A stretch of DNA of 62,715 nt from positions 171,716 to 234,430 of the forward strand of contig JAHJTC010000014.1 of the NCBI GenBank assembly GCA_018830105.1, written 5' to 3'. The notes beneath the pieces are model-generated. The model did not search any database. It saw nothing but the letters and a program-made list of their open reading frames with translations, and had not been told where the DNA came from. Every line of letters starts with the position of its first letter. Position 1 is the stretch's first letter. Shown here in pieces: positions 1-8,296 of the stretch. Made by a program: the position numbers and the translations under genes. This stretch comes from Bacteroidota bacterium (GTDB taxonomy: Bacteria; Bacteroidota; Bacteroidia; Bacteroidales; F082).

Positions 1-51
1 CAAAAACATAGGGTGGCTGTCAATTTGTTACATTGATTGAGCTTTTCAGGG

Positions 52-153
52 TTAAGGAATGACGCTTTTCAGTTTATCAGGCAGGTAATCGGCATCCTCC
101 GGCCTGAACCTATTCAATGAATTATCCTTATTGAATCTCTTGCCAGTTGCCAT
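52..153 (-). CDS. Possible 33-residue small protein (uncertain)
   Basis: A short open frame with an ATG at 153 and TAA at 52. The product is hydrophilic, with basic and acidic residues spread through it and the local motif RFRPEDADYLPDKL. No signal peptide or transmembrane segment is visible. It lies divergently to hutI, and no clear TAnnTTTG box precedes it on its own strand. It could equally be the end of a longer degraded gene or chance. I do not recognise it. Confidence 0.2.
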   Translation of the reverse strand: MATGKRFNKDNSLNRFRPEDADYLPDKLKSVIP

Positions 154-161
154 TAATGCAC

Positions 162-169
162 TACATTTG
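162..169 (+). promoter_or_regulatory. Putative -7 box of hutI
   Basis: TACATTTG matches the Bacteroidota -7 consensus TAnnTTTG. A start about 6 nt downstream would give a leader of roughly 25 nt before the hutI ATG. No good TTG -33 element is seen at 19-21 nt upstream. Confidence 0.5.
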
Positions 170-199
170 TTGGTGCAAAAACCCTAAAATTTATTTCTT

Positions 200-1450
200 A
201 TGCTGCTCGTTCACTCAATTAAAGAACTTATTGGTATTGAAGAAGATGGACGCTTAATTCTACGAGGCAGTGCGATGCCTGAGGTTCGCAGCATTACCGA
301 CGCTTTCTTGTTAATTGAAGGTGACAGGATTGCTGATTATGGCAAAATGACAGCAAAAAGATACCATGAATTAAAGTTGCGCATTCCTGAAACTGATCAG
401 ATCGATGCAACCGGACGACTGGTATTACCGGCTTTTTGCGATAGCCACACGCATCTGGTTTATCCTGCCACACGCGAAATCGAGTATGTAGATAAGATAA
501 AGGGACTTAGCTATGAAGAGATTGCCAAGAGGGGAGGGGGCATTTTAAATTCTGCTAAGCGGATGCAGGAAATAACTGAAGATGAGCTATTCGATCAGGC
601 AGTTTCGCGCCTGGATGAAATTGTAAAAATGGGAACAGGCGCTGTTGAGATTAAAAGCGGCTATGGCCTCACTACTGAATCCGAGCTAAAGATGCTCAGG
701 GTTATTCGGCGGTTGAAAGAAAGTTCTGCCTTACAGATTAAAGCGAGTTTTTTGGGAGCCCATGCTGTTCCGCTTGAATATCGCGGGAAACAAACGGAAT
801 ATGTTGATTTGGTTATCAATGAAATGATTCCAATGGTAGCAGCTGAGGAGCTGGCGGATTATATCGATGTGTTTTGTGATAAGGGTTTTTTCACGGTTGA
901 AGATACCGATCGCATTTTGAATGCCGGAATGAAATATGGATTAAAGCCAAAGATTCATGCCAATGAGCTTGACTATTCGGGCGGTATTCAGGTGGGCGTA
1001 AAATATGATGCTTTGTCGGTTGATCACCTTGAATACACTGGAGATGCTGAAATTGAAGCTTTGCTAAATTCCGATACCATACCAACAATTTTGCCTGGAG
1101 CGGCCTTCTTTTTGAATATGCCTTATGCACCGGCACGCAAAATGATTGATGCCGGGTTACCGCTTGCCATGGCTTCTGATTTTAATCCTGGATCTTCCCC
1201 TTCGGGCAATATGCAACTCATCTTATCCATGGCAAGTATATTATACAGGCTAACACCAGAGGAAGGGCTTAATGCCTGCTGTCTGAATGGTGCCTATGCG
1301 ATGGGAATCAGTGAAGATACCGGAAGCATTACCAAAGGGAAATTGGCTAATCTAATAATCACCGAAAAAATGGATAATTTGGCTTATATGCCCTATTATT
1401 ATGGTGTTAACAAGGTTTTCAAGACAATTCTAAATGGCAAGTTACAATAG
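200..1450 (+). CDS. hutI: Imidazolonepropionase HutI
   Basis: Hydrolyses 4-imidazolone-5-propanoate to N-formimino-L-glutamate, the third step of histidine degradation, in the cytoplasm. The 416-residue product has the usual length of this amidohydrolase-superfamily enzyme. The metal-binding H-x-H is at residues 83-85 (DSHTHLVYPATRE). Further family signatures are EIKSGYGL, the second metal-site region KIHANELDYSGG, and ASDFNPGSSP near the C-terminus. The ATG at 200 follows a -7 box at a sensible distance. It is followed after 23 bp by ftcD, the next enzyme of the pathway, so the two are probably co-transcribed. hutH and hutU are not in this window. Family assignment is firm. Confidence 0.95.
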   Translation: MLLVHSIKELIGIEEDGRLILRGSAMPEVRSITDAFLLIEGDRIADYGKMTAKRYHELKLRIPETDQIDATGRLVLPAFCDSHTHLVYPATREIEYVDKIKGLSYEEIAKRGGGILNSAKRMQEITEDELFDQAVSRLDEIVKMGTGAVEIKSGYGLTTESELKMLRVIRRLKESSALQIKASFLGAHAVPLEYRGKQTEYVDLVINEMIPMVAAEELADYIDVFCDKGFFTVEDTDRILNAGMKYGLKPKIHANELDYSGGIQVGVKYDALSVDHLEYTGDAEIEALLNSDTIPTILPGAAFFLNMPYAPARKMIDAGLPLAMASDFNPGSSPSGNMQLILSMASILYRLTPEEGLNACCLNGAYAMGISEDTGSITKGKLANLIITEKMDNLAYMPYYYGVNKVFKTILNGKLQ

Positions 1451-1473
1451 AAAATAAATTTAAATTAGGAGAT

Positions 1474-3168
1474 ATGAAGAAACTTATTGAATGTGTGCCC
1501 AATTTTAGCGAGGGCGTGGATATGTCAATCATAAAGCAGATTACAGATCAAATTGAGTCTGTTGAAGGGGTAAGTTTATTGGATGTGGATCCCGGTGTTG
1601 CGACTAACCGAACAGTTGTTACCATGGTTGGAACGCCGGATGAAGTTATTGAAGCGGCTTTTTTGGCAGTAAAAAAAGCCTCAGAACTTATCGACATGCG
1701 GAAGCACAAAGGCGAGCATCCACGCATGGGGGCAACAGATGTATGTCCGCTGATTCCGGTAGCCAATATTACCATGGACGAAACAGTGGAATATGCCAGA
1801 AAGCTTGCTGAGAGAATTGGTGATGCGTTGAATATTTCCGTTTACTGCTATGAAAATGCTGCCTTAAAAGCGGAGCGGCGTAATTTAGCCAATTGCCGTA
1901 GTGGTGAGTACGAAGGACTTGCAGATAAGCTTTCCGATCCGACATGGAAGCCCGATTTTGGCCCATCAAAACTGAATGCCAAAGCTGGTGCCACTGCAGT
2001 TGGAGCGCGCGATTTCCTGGTGGCTTTCAATGTTAATCTCAACACCACCTCCACCCGAAGAGCTAATTCAATCGCCTTTGATGTGCGCGAGCGTGGAAGA
2101 GTAAAACGCGAAGGGCACCCCATTACAGGAAAAATTCTGAAAGACGAGCAAGGCAATCCCGTTCATGTTCCCGGAACCTTAAAATCTGTTAAGGCAATTG
2201 GCTGGTTTATTGAGGAATACGGTGTTGCGCAGATTTCAATGAATCTCACAAATATTAGCATAACACCTGTTCATATTGCCTTTGATGAGGTTTGCCGAAA
2301 AGCTGATGCCAGAGGTATTCGCGTTACAGGATCCGAGCTGGTTGGGTTGATTCCCCTGAAAGCCATGCTGGATGCCGGCAAATATTTTTTAGCAAAACAG
2401 CAACGCTCTTTGGGAGTAGATGAAGCCGAACTGATAAAGATTGCCATCAAATCGATGGGGCTTGATGAGTTGAAGCCATTTGTGCCACAAGAAAAGATTA
2501 TTGAATACAAAATGGCTGCTGATGCCAACCAGGATGTGCTCGTAAAACTCACTGCGGCTGGTTTTGCCAACGAAACTGCCGCTGAGTCTCCTGCTCCCGG
2601 CGGCGGATCGGTAGCTGCCTATGTGGGTTCGCTGGGAGCATCTCTGGCGACTATGGTTGCCAATCTTTCGTCGCACAAACGTGGCTGGGACGATCGTTGG
2701 GAGTTTTTCTCGGAATGGGCCGAAAAAGGACAAAAACTAAAAGATCAGTTGCTATATCTTGTTGATGAAGATACACGGGCTTTCAATAAAATTATGGATG
2801 CTTTTGGTTTGCCTAAAAAAACAGATACTGAGAAAGCAATCCGTAAAGAAGCCATTCAGGAGGCCTCAAAATATGCCATTGAGGTTCCTTTTAAAGTGAT
2901 GGAAGTTGGTTTGGAGTCGATGGATCTTATCAAGGCCATGGCCAGCCAAGGCAATCCGAATTCCGTTTCTGATGCTGGTGTAGGAGCAATTTGCGCACGG
3001 GCAGCTGTGATGGGAGCATTTCTGAATGTTAAAATTAACGCTGCCGGTATTGATGACAAGGGTTTTGCTGATCAAAAGGTTAAGGAAGGCGAAAAAATAC
3101 AACTTGCCGCTATTGAGTACGAAAAAGAAATACTCGAACAAGTTAATCAGGTGATTAACAATCTTTAA
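1474..3168 (+). CDS. ftcD: Glutamate formimidoyltransferase / formimidotetrahydrofolate cyclodeaminase
   Basis: Transfers the formimino group of formiminoglutamate to tetrahydrofolate, releasing glutamate, then deaminates the product to 5,10-methenyl-THF. The 564 residues comprise an N-terminal formiminotransferase domain (about 1-300; starts LIECVPNFSEG; the conserved catalytic histidine is H82 in GEHPRMGATD) and a C-terminal cyclodeaminase domain (about 360-564; ESPAPGGGSVAAYVGSLGA is its signature). This is the fused architecture of the mammalian enzyme, which is also common in Bacteroidota. Together with hutI it completes histidine conversion to glutamate. An AGGAG-like purine run lies just before the ATG (ttaggagatatg), one of the few Shine-Dalgarno-like sites in the window. 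Confidence 0.95.
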   Translation: MKKLIECVPNFSEGVDMSIIKQITDQIESVEGVSLLDVDPGVATNRTVVTMVGTPDEVIEAAFLAVKKASELIDMRKHKGEHPRMGATDVCPLIPVANITMDETVEYARKLAERIGDALNISVYCYENAALKAERRNLANCRSGEYEGLADKLSDPTWKPDFGPSKLNAKAGATAVGARDFLVAFNVNLNTTSTRRANSIAFDVRERGRVKREGHPITGKILKDEQGNPVHVPGTLKSVKAIGWFIEEYGVAQISMNLTNISITPVHIAFDEVCRKADARGIRVTGSELVGLIPLKAMLDAGKYFLAKQQRSLGVDEAELIKIAIKSMGLDELKPFVPQEKIIEYKMAADANQDVLVKLTAAGFANETAAESPAPGGGSVAAYVGSLGASLATMVANLSSHKRGWDDRWEFFSEWAEKGQKLKDQLLYLVDEDTRAFNKIMDAFGLPKKTDTEKAIRKEAIQEASKYAIEVPFKVMEVGLESMDLIKAMASQGNPNSVSDAGVGAICARAAVMGAFLNVKINAAGIDDKGFADQKVKEGEKIQLAAIEYEKEILEQVNQVINNL

Positions 3169-3178
3169 TTCATTTGAA

Positions 3179-3814
3179 ATGACGCCCTATTTGACCCTGC
3201 TTTTATTGTACATGACCTCTTTCATTACACTCATGAATCCTTTGGGGATCATGCCTGTATTTTTGACCATGACAAGTGGTTTGGATAAGAAAGGGCGTCG
3301 TCGTACTGCTATCAGGTCATTGGTAACAGCATTTTTCACTTTGATAGCCTTTGCTTTTGGCGGGGAGTTATTGTTCAGTTTTTTTGGGATTTCGGTGGCC
3401 GGCCTTAAAGTGGTTGGGGGTGTTTTATTCTTTATTTTGGGTTACGATATGCTCAACGCACGTTTGAGCAGGATTAAAGTAACCCCTGAAGAGGTAAATG
3501 CATACGTAAAAGATGTTTCTATAACACCTTTGGGCATTCCAATGATAGCCGGCCCCGGATCCATAACAAATGCCATCATACTGATGGATCAAAGTGAAAC
3601 CCCTGCTCAAAAAATTATACTAATTGCCTCAATACTAATTGTTTGTCTCATAATCCTTGTCATACTGTTAAGCGGTGATCAAATCATGAAAGTACTTGGT
3701 GATACCGGAAATAAAATATTAATGAAATTAATGGGCTTGATTGTTATGGTTCTTGCGGTTGAATTTTTCTTCACAGGAATTGAACCCTATCTTAAAACAA
3801 TTTTCAATCTTTAA
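3179..3814 (+). CDS. MarC-family integral membrane protein
   Basis: A 211-residue inner-membrane protein with about six hydrophobic helices and the MarC pattern: FITLMNPLGIMPVF near the N-terminus and the related ITPLGIPMIAGPGSITNAI in the second half, an internal pseudo-repeat of the fold. The transport substrate of the family is not settled (it was once linked to antibiotic resistance). It starts 11 bp after ftcD and may be co-transcribed with the histidine genes, which is suggestive but not proof of a link. A second MarC paralogue lies at 31537-32175. Confidence 0.85.
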   Translation: MTPYLTLLLLYMTSFITLMNPLGIMPVFLTMTSGLDKKGRRRTAIRSLVTAFFTLIAFAFGGELLFSFFGISVAGLKVVGGVLFFILGYDMLNARLSRIKVTPEEVNAYVKDVSITPLGIPMIAGPGSITNAIILMDQSETPAQKIILIASILIVCLIILVILLSGDQIMKVLGDTGNKILMKLMGLIVMVLAVEFFFTGIEPYLKTIFNL

Positions 3815-3856
3815 TTAAAAAGCTGAGAAATATTAGGATAGTTAAAAGAGATTTAA

Positions 3857-3864
3857 TAATTTTG
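3857..3864 (+). promoter_or_regulatory. -7 box of the rpmG operon with ribosomal-type start region
   Basis: TAATTTTG is a perfect TAnnTTTG box. It is followed by CCGTCCGAAATTTTG, a start-site region nearly identical to the one upstream of rpsP (around 23732-23748), suggesting shared control of ribosomal protein genes. Confidence 0.65.
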
Positions 3865-3893
3865 CCGTCCGAAATTTTGAAAGAAAAAAGAGC

Positions 3894-4082
3894 ATGGCTA
3901 AGAAAAGTAAAGACGCTAGAGTGCAGGTTATTTTAGAATGCACTGAGCACAAAACCAGCGGAATGCCTGGTACGTCAAGGTATATTTCAACTAAGAATAA
4001 GAAGAATACACCTGAACGTTTGGAGCTAAAAAAATTCAATCCGATTCTAAAAAAGATGACGGTACACAAAGAAATTAAATAG
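3894..4082 (+). CDS. rpmG: 50S ribosomal protein L33
   Basis: A 62-residue basic protein of the large ribosomal subunit. Family features are the N-terminal [20 protein letters not shown] and the C-terminal [14 protein letters not shown]. The usual second zinc-binding C-x-x-C pair is absent and only one Cys remains, so this is a zinc-independent (C-minus) type. It is followed by the DUF4295 gene after 8 bp and then a terminator. In many Bacteroidota rpmB (L28) lies immediately upstream; here the upstream neighbour is a MarC gene. Confidence 0.93.
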   Translation: MAKKSKDARVQVILECTEHKTSGMPGTSRYISTKNKKNTPERLELKKFNPILKKMTVHKEIK

Positions 4083-4090
4083 ACTGAATT

Positions 4091-4243
4091 ATGGCAAAGA
4101 AAGTAGTTGCAACCCTTCAGGCGAGTGGAAAAGAATTCGCCAAAGTGATCAGAATGACTAAATCTCCTAAGTCAGGGGCTTATTCCTTTTCAGAAACTAC
4201 GGTTCCTAATGATAAGGTAAAGGAATTTCTGACCAAAAGATGA
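4091..4243 (+). CDS. DUF4295 small basic protein (50 residues)
   Basis: A complete 50-residue frame beginning MAKKVVATLQASGKEFAKVI and ending DKVKEFLTKR. It matches the DUF4295 family, a Bacteroidota-specific very small protein nearly always encoded directly after L33. Its position, size and charge suggest a ribosome-associated protein, but no function is established from the sequence. The ATG is 8 bp after rpmG and the stop is 24 bp before a terminator, so L33 and DUF4295 form a two-gene unit. Confidence 0.88.
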   Translation: MAKKVVATLQASGKEFAKVIRMTKSPKSGAYSFSETTVPNDKVKEFLTKR

Positions 4244-4267
4244 TAAAACCGTTTTAATGCTGAATGG

Positions 4268-4301
4268 AGCTTTTTCAATCATGTATTGGAAGAGCTTTTT
4301 T
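4268..4301 (+). terminator. Rho-independent terminator after rpmG-DUF4295
   Basis: Arms 4268-4279 and 4285-4296 pair over 12 bp (two G-U pairs) around a 5-nt loop and are followed by a run of six T. It separates the ribosomal unit from ftsY, which begins 16 bp later, so some transcription of ftsY may depend on read-through. Confidence 0.75.
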
Positions 4302-4317
4302 CATATAAATTTAATAC

Positions 4318-5268
4318 ATGGGTTTATTCTCTTTTTTCTCAAAAGAAAAAAAGCAGGATCTTGATAAAGGTCTTGAAAAAACGCGTCAAAGTGTTTTTGG
4401 GAAGCTTTCAAAAGCTATCGTTGGTAAATCAAAGGTAGATGAGGAAGTACTTGATGAATTGGAAGAGATTCTGGTAACATCCGATGTCGGGGTTCATACC
4501 ACATTGAAAATTATTGAACGAATTGAAGCACGTGTTTCTCGTGATAAATACCTGGGAACTAATGAGCTAAATGGTATCCTCAAAGAAGAAATTGTAGAAC
4601 TGCTTCAGGAAAATAATTCCAGCGACCAAGCTGATTTTTCCCTTACAGATATCCCTAAACCATACGTAATCATGGTTGTTGGGGTTAATGGTGTTGGCAA
4701 AACAACCACAATTGGAAAGCTGGCCTATAACTTCAAGTTGGCAGGTAAAAAGGTTGTATTGGGCGCTGCTGACACCTTTCGCGCGGCTGCGGTTGAGCAG
4801 CTTAAGATTTGGGGACAGCGTGTTGATGTGCCTGTTGTTTCTCAGGGAATGGGAGCTGATCCGGCTTCTGTGGCTTTCGATACGATTAAATCTGCGGTAA
4901 GTCAGCAAGCTGATGTAGTGTTGGTTGATACAGCCGGAAGACTGCACAATAAAGTTAATCTGATGAAGGAGCTGACTAAGATTAAAATGGTCATGCAAAA
5001 GGTAATCCCTGATGCGCCGCACGAAATCCTTTTGGTATTGGATGCTTCTACAGGCCAGAACGCTATAGAACAAGCAAAACAGTTTACTGCTGCTACTGAA
5101 GTGAATGCTCTGGCTTTAACCAAGCTTGATGGTACTGCAAAGGGAGGCGTTGTAATTGGTATTTCTGACCAGTTCAAAATTCCGGTGAAATATATTGGTA
5201 TCGGCGAACGCATGGAGGATCTTCAGATTTTTAACCGGAAAATGTTTGTTGAAAGCCTTTTCAACTAA
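4318..5268 (+). CDS. ftsY: Signal recognition particle receptor FtsY
   Basis: SRP-receptor GTPase that docks ribosome-nascent chain-SRP complexes at the inner membrane. Of 316 residues, about 1-110 form a short amphipathic start (MGLFSFFSKEKK) and the N helical bundle. The G domain carries the P-loop GVNGVGKTT at 122-130, the DTFRAAAVEQL motif, DTAGRLHNK (G3) and TKLDGTAKGG (G4). It lacks the long acidic A domain of E. coli FtsY, as is usual in this phylum. rimO starts 6 bp after its stop, so the two are probably co-transcribed. Confidence 0.95.
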   Translation: MGLFSFFSKEKKQDLDKGLEKTRQSVFGKLSKAIVGKSKVDEEVLDELEEILVTSDVGVHTTLKIIERIEARVSRDKYLGTNELNGILKEEIVELLQENNSSDQADFSLTDIPKPYVIMVVGVNGVGKTTTIGKLAYNFKLAGKKVVLGAADTFRAAAVEQLKIWGQRVDVPVVSQGMGADPASVAFDTIKSAVSQQADVVLVDTAGRLHNKVNLMKELTKIKMVMQKVIPDAPHEILLVLDASTGQNAIEQAKQFTAATEVNALALTKLDGTAKGGVVIGISDQFKIPVKYIGIGERMEDLQIFNRKMFVESLFN

Positions 5269-5274
5269 ATTTTA

Positions 5275-6576
5275 TTGAAAAAAGACCGTATAAATATTAT
5301 CACGCTGGGCTGTTCCAAAAATGTTGTTGACTCGGAGCACCTTGCAGCCCTTTTTCCCACAAAATCTTTTCAGCTTTTTCATGACGGGAATAAAGAGTCT
5401 GATATTGTGGTGATTAATACCTGTGGTTTTATTGGTGATGCAAAAGAGGAATCCATTGATATGATTCTGACTTATGCTGAAGCAAGAAAAAAAGGAGATA
5501 TTAAAAAGCTTTTTGTAATGGGCTGTTTGTCGCAACGCTATAAAAAGTTATTACAGGAAGAAATTCATGAAGTTGATGATTTTTTTGGGGTTGATCAACT
5601 CGATGACGTGGCTGCCGCTATTTTGAAGCAGGAACCCGTGAAAATACCTCAGCACTATCGGAGATCCCTGTCAACACCCGGGCATTATGCTTATCTCAAA
5701 ATTTCGGAAGGATGCGACCGTTCCTGCTCCTTTTGCGCTATACCACTTATCCGTGGCAAGCATATTTCTGTCCCTCAGCAAAACTTAATCAAAGAAGCCA
5801 AATTGCTTGCCAAAAAAGGCGTGAAGGAGCTGATTTTAATAGCCCAGGATCTTACTTATTACGGTATTGACCTCACCGGAAAACGTGAAATTGGAAATTT
5901 GGTGGAGTCATTAAGCAGGCTCGAAGGAATTGAATGGATTCGAATTCAATACACTTATCCTGCCGGCTTTCCAATGGATTTGGTGGAGCAAATGATTAAT
6001 AATCCGAAAGTTTGCCGGTACATCGATATGCCCTTACAGCACATTAACAATCAGTTGCTTAAAAGCATGAAGCGTGGGTTGGATGGTCAAAAGACAAGAG
6101 AATTGGTAAGCAGTTTGCGTAAGAAAATTCCTGATTTAACATTCAGAACGGCTTTTATTGTTGGTTATCCGGGCGAAACAGAAAGCATGTTTGAAGAGTT
6201 GTGCGATTTTGTTAAAGAGATGAGGTTCGACCGTCTTGGTGTCTTTACCTATTCTGCCGAAGAGGATACGGCAGCTTTTGAATTGGAGGATGAAATTTCT
6301 GAAGCAATCAAGCAGGAACGACACGACAGACTTATGGAAATTCAACAGTCGATTTCCCTCGAACTCAATAATGAGAAAATTGCATCAGTCCAAAAAGTGC
6401 TTATCGACAGACTTGAGAATGGTTATTATATAGGAAGAACACAGTATGATTCTCCCGAAGTTGATAATGAAGTATTGGTGGATTCCGCCAAAAGTGGGCA
6501 GTTGATGCCTGGTAATTTCTACACCATGAAGATTGTTCATGCCGACTTTTTCGACCTTTATGCGGAGCTCATTTAG
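5275..6576 (+). CDS. rimO: Ribosomal protein S12 methylthiotransferase RimO
   Basis: Radical-SAM enzyme that adds a methylthio group to the conserved aspartate of ribosomal protein S12. The 433 residues show the N-terminal MTTase domain with cluster cysteines C13, C50 and C84. The radical-SAM C-x3-C-x2-C is at 147-154 (GCDRSCSFC), and a C-terminal TRAM-like region ends the protein. The start is a TTG at 5275: the conserved INIITLGCSKN begins six residues in and no earlier ATG fits between the ftsY stop and this point. The YIDMPLQH motif favours RimO over MiaB. Confidence 0.93.
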   Translation: MKKDRINIITLGCSKNVVDSEHLAALFPTKSFQLFHDGNKESDIVVINTCGFIGDAKEESIDMILTYAEARKKGDIKKLFVMGCLSQRYKKLLQEEIHEVDDFFGVDQLDDVAAAILKQEPVKIPQHYRRSLSTPGHYAYLKISEGCDRSCSFCAIPLIRGKHISVPQQNLIKEAKLLAKKGVKELILIAQDLTYYGIDLTGKREIGNLVESLSRLEGIEWIRIQYTYPAGFPMDLVEQMINNPKVCRYIDMPLQHINNQLLKSMKRGLDGQKTRELVSSLRKKIPDLTFRTAFIVGYPGETESMFEELCDFVKEMRFDRLGVFTYSAEEDTAAFELEDEISEAIKQERHDRLMEIQQSISLELNNEKIASVQKVLIDRLENGYYIGRTQYDSPEVDNEVLVDSAKSGQLMPGNFYTMKIVHADFFDLYAELI

Positions 6577-6917
6577 TTTCCGTATTTCCTCCGATAATTT
6601 ATTCAAAATGAGAGTTTTTAATTGCTCTATTGTATAGCTTTTCATTTCTGGTTATCACAAAGCTTTTATCCGAAATCGGATAACTTGGTTGTTTTCGGAG
6701 AGTTTTTGGTAAGTTAGCTTGAATACTACTATTCTGTATAAATCACATATTCAGTTTGTTAAAAAGATGTTATTAAGATTCAGTTTTGTTGTTTATTGTA
6801 ATTCGTTGTAATTTAACACAATACCAAATTTGGCATATATTTTGAAATCCTAGATTAGGTTTTATCAGATACAATCATTGAGGAATAGGATTGTTATTTG
6901 GTTTTGGTTGATTATAG
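6577..6917. other. Gene-free interval between rimO and a convergent thioesterase gene
   Basis: About 340 bp of AT-rich DNA. Short inverted repeats are present near 6668-6681 (ATCCG/CGGAT) and 6846-6861 (AATCCTA/TAGGTT with a 3-nt loop), neither convincing alone as a terminator. No tRNA and no frame with a plausible start and conserved character were seen. Confidence 0.4.
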
Positions 6918-6953
6918 GATTCGGTTGTCTCCCCGCAACCGGATCTTTTTTTT
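6918..6953 (+). terminator. Rho-independent terminator facing right
   Basis: GATTCGGTTG and CAACCGGATC pair (one G-U) around a 7-nt loop of TCTCCCC and are followed by nine bases of which eight or more are T. It is oriented for plus-strand transcripts, most simply the ftsY-rimO message, and sits directly against the stop of the convergent thioesterase gene. Confidence 0.8.
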
Positions 6954-6954
6954 G

Positions 6955-7434
6955 CTAGTTTTTTGGAGCAAAAAATGCCTCAATGCCGGGATACCTGAAT
7001 TTTTCTTTGGCAATTTTTTCGGGGAACACAAAATATTGAATGTGGGCTTCAACGCACAATTTTCCGTTACCATCCAATAGTTCAACATTTACATTTACCA
7101 ATCGTTCAATTTGTTCGCCTGGCTTTGCTTTTACTTTTATTGCTCCGTTACTTATCCTCACAGGTTTTAGATATTTCACATTTAATTCACTGGTAACACC
7201 AGCTGTTTTCAGGATTAATTGAACCGCCCAGGCACCGACTTCGTCCATTATTGTGCTGATGATTCCTCCGTGCAACATGCCTTCAAAACCCTGGTAATTT
7301 GCTGTTGGAAGCCATTCACAGATGACTTCATCCCCGATTAGCTCAAATTCTAACGCTAATCCGATAGGATTTTTTTTGGCACATCCGAAGCAATTATGAA
7401 GCGCGAGCGTATTGTATGGATTGAAAACTTTCAT
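6955..7434 (-). CDS. PaaI-like hotdog-fold thioesterase
   Basis: A 159-residue protein of the 4HBT/PaaI hotdog superfamily, expected to hydrolyse an acyl-CoA or related thioester in the cytoplasm. The signature YQGFEGMLHGGIISTIMDEVGAWAV contains the HGG and the active-site acidic residue of the fold. The following beta-strand ELNVKYLKPV is also typical. N-terminal NCFGCAKKNPIGL (two cysteines) is common in this subgroup. It follows the MORN-repeat gene by 8 bp on the same strand. The substrate cannot be told from sequence. Confidence 0.85.
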   Translation of the reverse strand: MKVFNPYNTLALHNCFGCAKKNPIGLALEFELIGDEVICEWLPTANYQGFEGMLHGGIISTIMDEVGAWAVQLILKTAGVTSELNVKYLKPVRISNGAIKVKAKPGEQIERLVNVNVELLDGNGKLCVEAHIQYFVFPEKIAKEKFRYPGIEAFFAPKN

Positions 7435-7442
7435 GCTAAATA

Positions 7443-8150
7443 TTATTTTTTATTGCCATTTACATCATATTTAATCCAGTTACCCTCTATTTTATCGTTA
7501 ATGTAATTGGCTTCGGCCTGGATGTTACCGTTTGGATAATAATCCTTTGCCATTCCATTCAGCTTATTAGCTATGTAACTGCGGCTGGATTTTACGGTAC
7601 CATCGGGATAGTAAGTTTGTTGAACTCCCTCAAACAAACCCGCATTATAGTTATAGGTTGCAATCAGGTGTCCCTCTTCATCGAACCAACTGGTTTTGCC
7701 CTGACGAAATCCTGCCTTGTAGTTCGACTCTTCCTGAACTTGTCCTCTTTCATAAAAAACTTTTCGTGCACCATCTAATTCTCCCTTTTTATAGTTCTCA
7801 AGTAAAAGCATCCTTCCTCCTGGTTTCCATACAATTAACTCGCCTTCTAATAGGTCATTTGAATAATTGGCTTGTTTTTCAAGATAGCCGGATCGATTAA
7901 AAAGAAGGTGTAAGCCATTGCGCATACCCTTGGTAAAATAGTTTACTTCATAAAGTAAACCGGAAGGAAATGTGGCTTTCCAAATTCCTTCTTTGTTACC
8001 ATTTCTATATTCACCGGTAACTGTAAAGTTTGAGATTTGCTGTTCGTAAATGCCGGTTTCTAAATCAATAACATGAACGGATTCAATAATCTGACTGGAT
8101 AAGGAGAGATTGCCTAAAGTAAATAATAAGGCATAAATTAATTTTTTCAT
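7443..8150 (-). CDS. Exported MORN-repeat protein (YwqK-type)
   Basis: A 235-residue secreted protein: signal peptide at the N-terminus (MKKLIYALLFTLGNLSLSSQ), then about seven tandem MORN_2-type repeats of roughly 23 residues each, pattern Y-x-N/K-G-x-x-x-G-x-W/-x-x-x-x-x-G. The ATG at 8150 was chosen because the frame upstream of it, which could be read to 8294, has no signal-like character and would hide the signal peptide. Such repeat proteins are frequently annotated as YwqK-family antitoxins, but nothing here supports a toxin partner. Function unknown, probably envelope-associated. Confidence 0.8.
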   Translation of the reverse strand: MKKLIYALLFTLGNLSLSSQIIESVHVIDLETGIYEQQISNFTVTGEYRNGNKEGIWKATFPSGLLYEVNYFTKGMRNGLHLLFNRSGYLEKQANYSNDLLEGELIVWKPGGRMLLLENYKKGELDGARKVFYERGQVQEESNYKAGFRQGKTSWFDEEGHLIATYNYNAGLFEGVQQTYYPDGTVKSSRSYIANKLNGMAKDYYPNGNIQAEANYINDKIEGNWIKYDVNGNKK

Positions 8151-8236
8151 AGTTGATATTTTCTTTACAGCCTGTAAAATTAAGCATTTGCACGGGAGTA
8201 TTTTACCCATCAAGCCTTTTATAAGTTGTGAAATGT

Positions 8237-8244
8237 TAATTTTG
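8237..8244 (+). promoter_or_regulatory. -7 box of rlmD
   Basis: TAATTTTG followed by CAGCGA, about 52 nt before the rlmD ATG. It lies in the 146-bp divergent interval shared with the MORN-repeat gene. Confidence 0.55.
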
Positions 8245-8296
8245 CAGCGATAAGAAACACTATTTATAGCTAGAAATTTGTTTAACCAATTCATTT

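Noticed and set aside
4567..5073. A 168-codon minus-strand frame inside ftsY
   Set aside because: Entirely antisense to the conserved GTPase domain, with a Cys- and Ser-rich composition typical of shadow frames.
6385..6645. An 86-codon minus-strand frame overlapping the 3' end of rimO
   Set aside because: Mostly antisense to the conserved RimO TRAM region. No promoter and no recognised features.
6668..6681. Inverted repeat ATCCG/CGGAT as a terminator of rimO
   Set aside because: The loop is very short and no T-run follows. The hairpin at 6918-6953 is a far better terminator.
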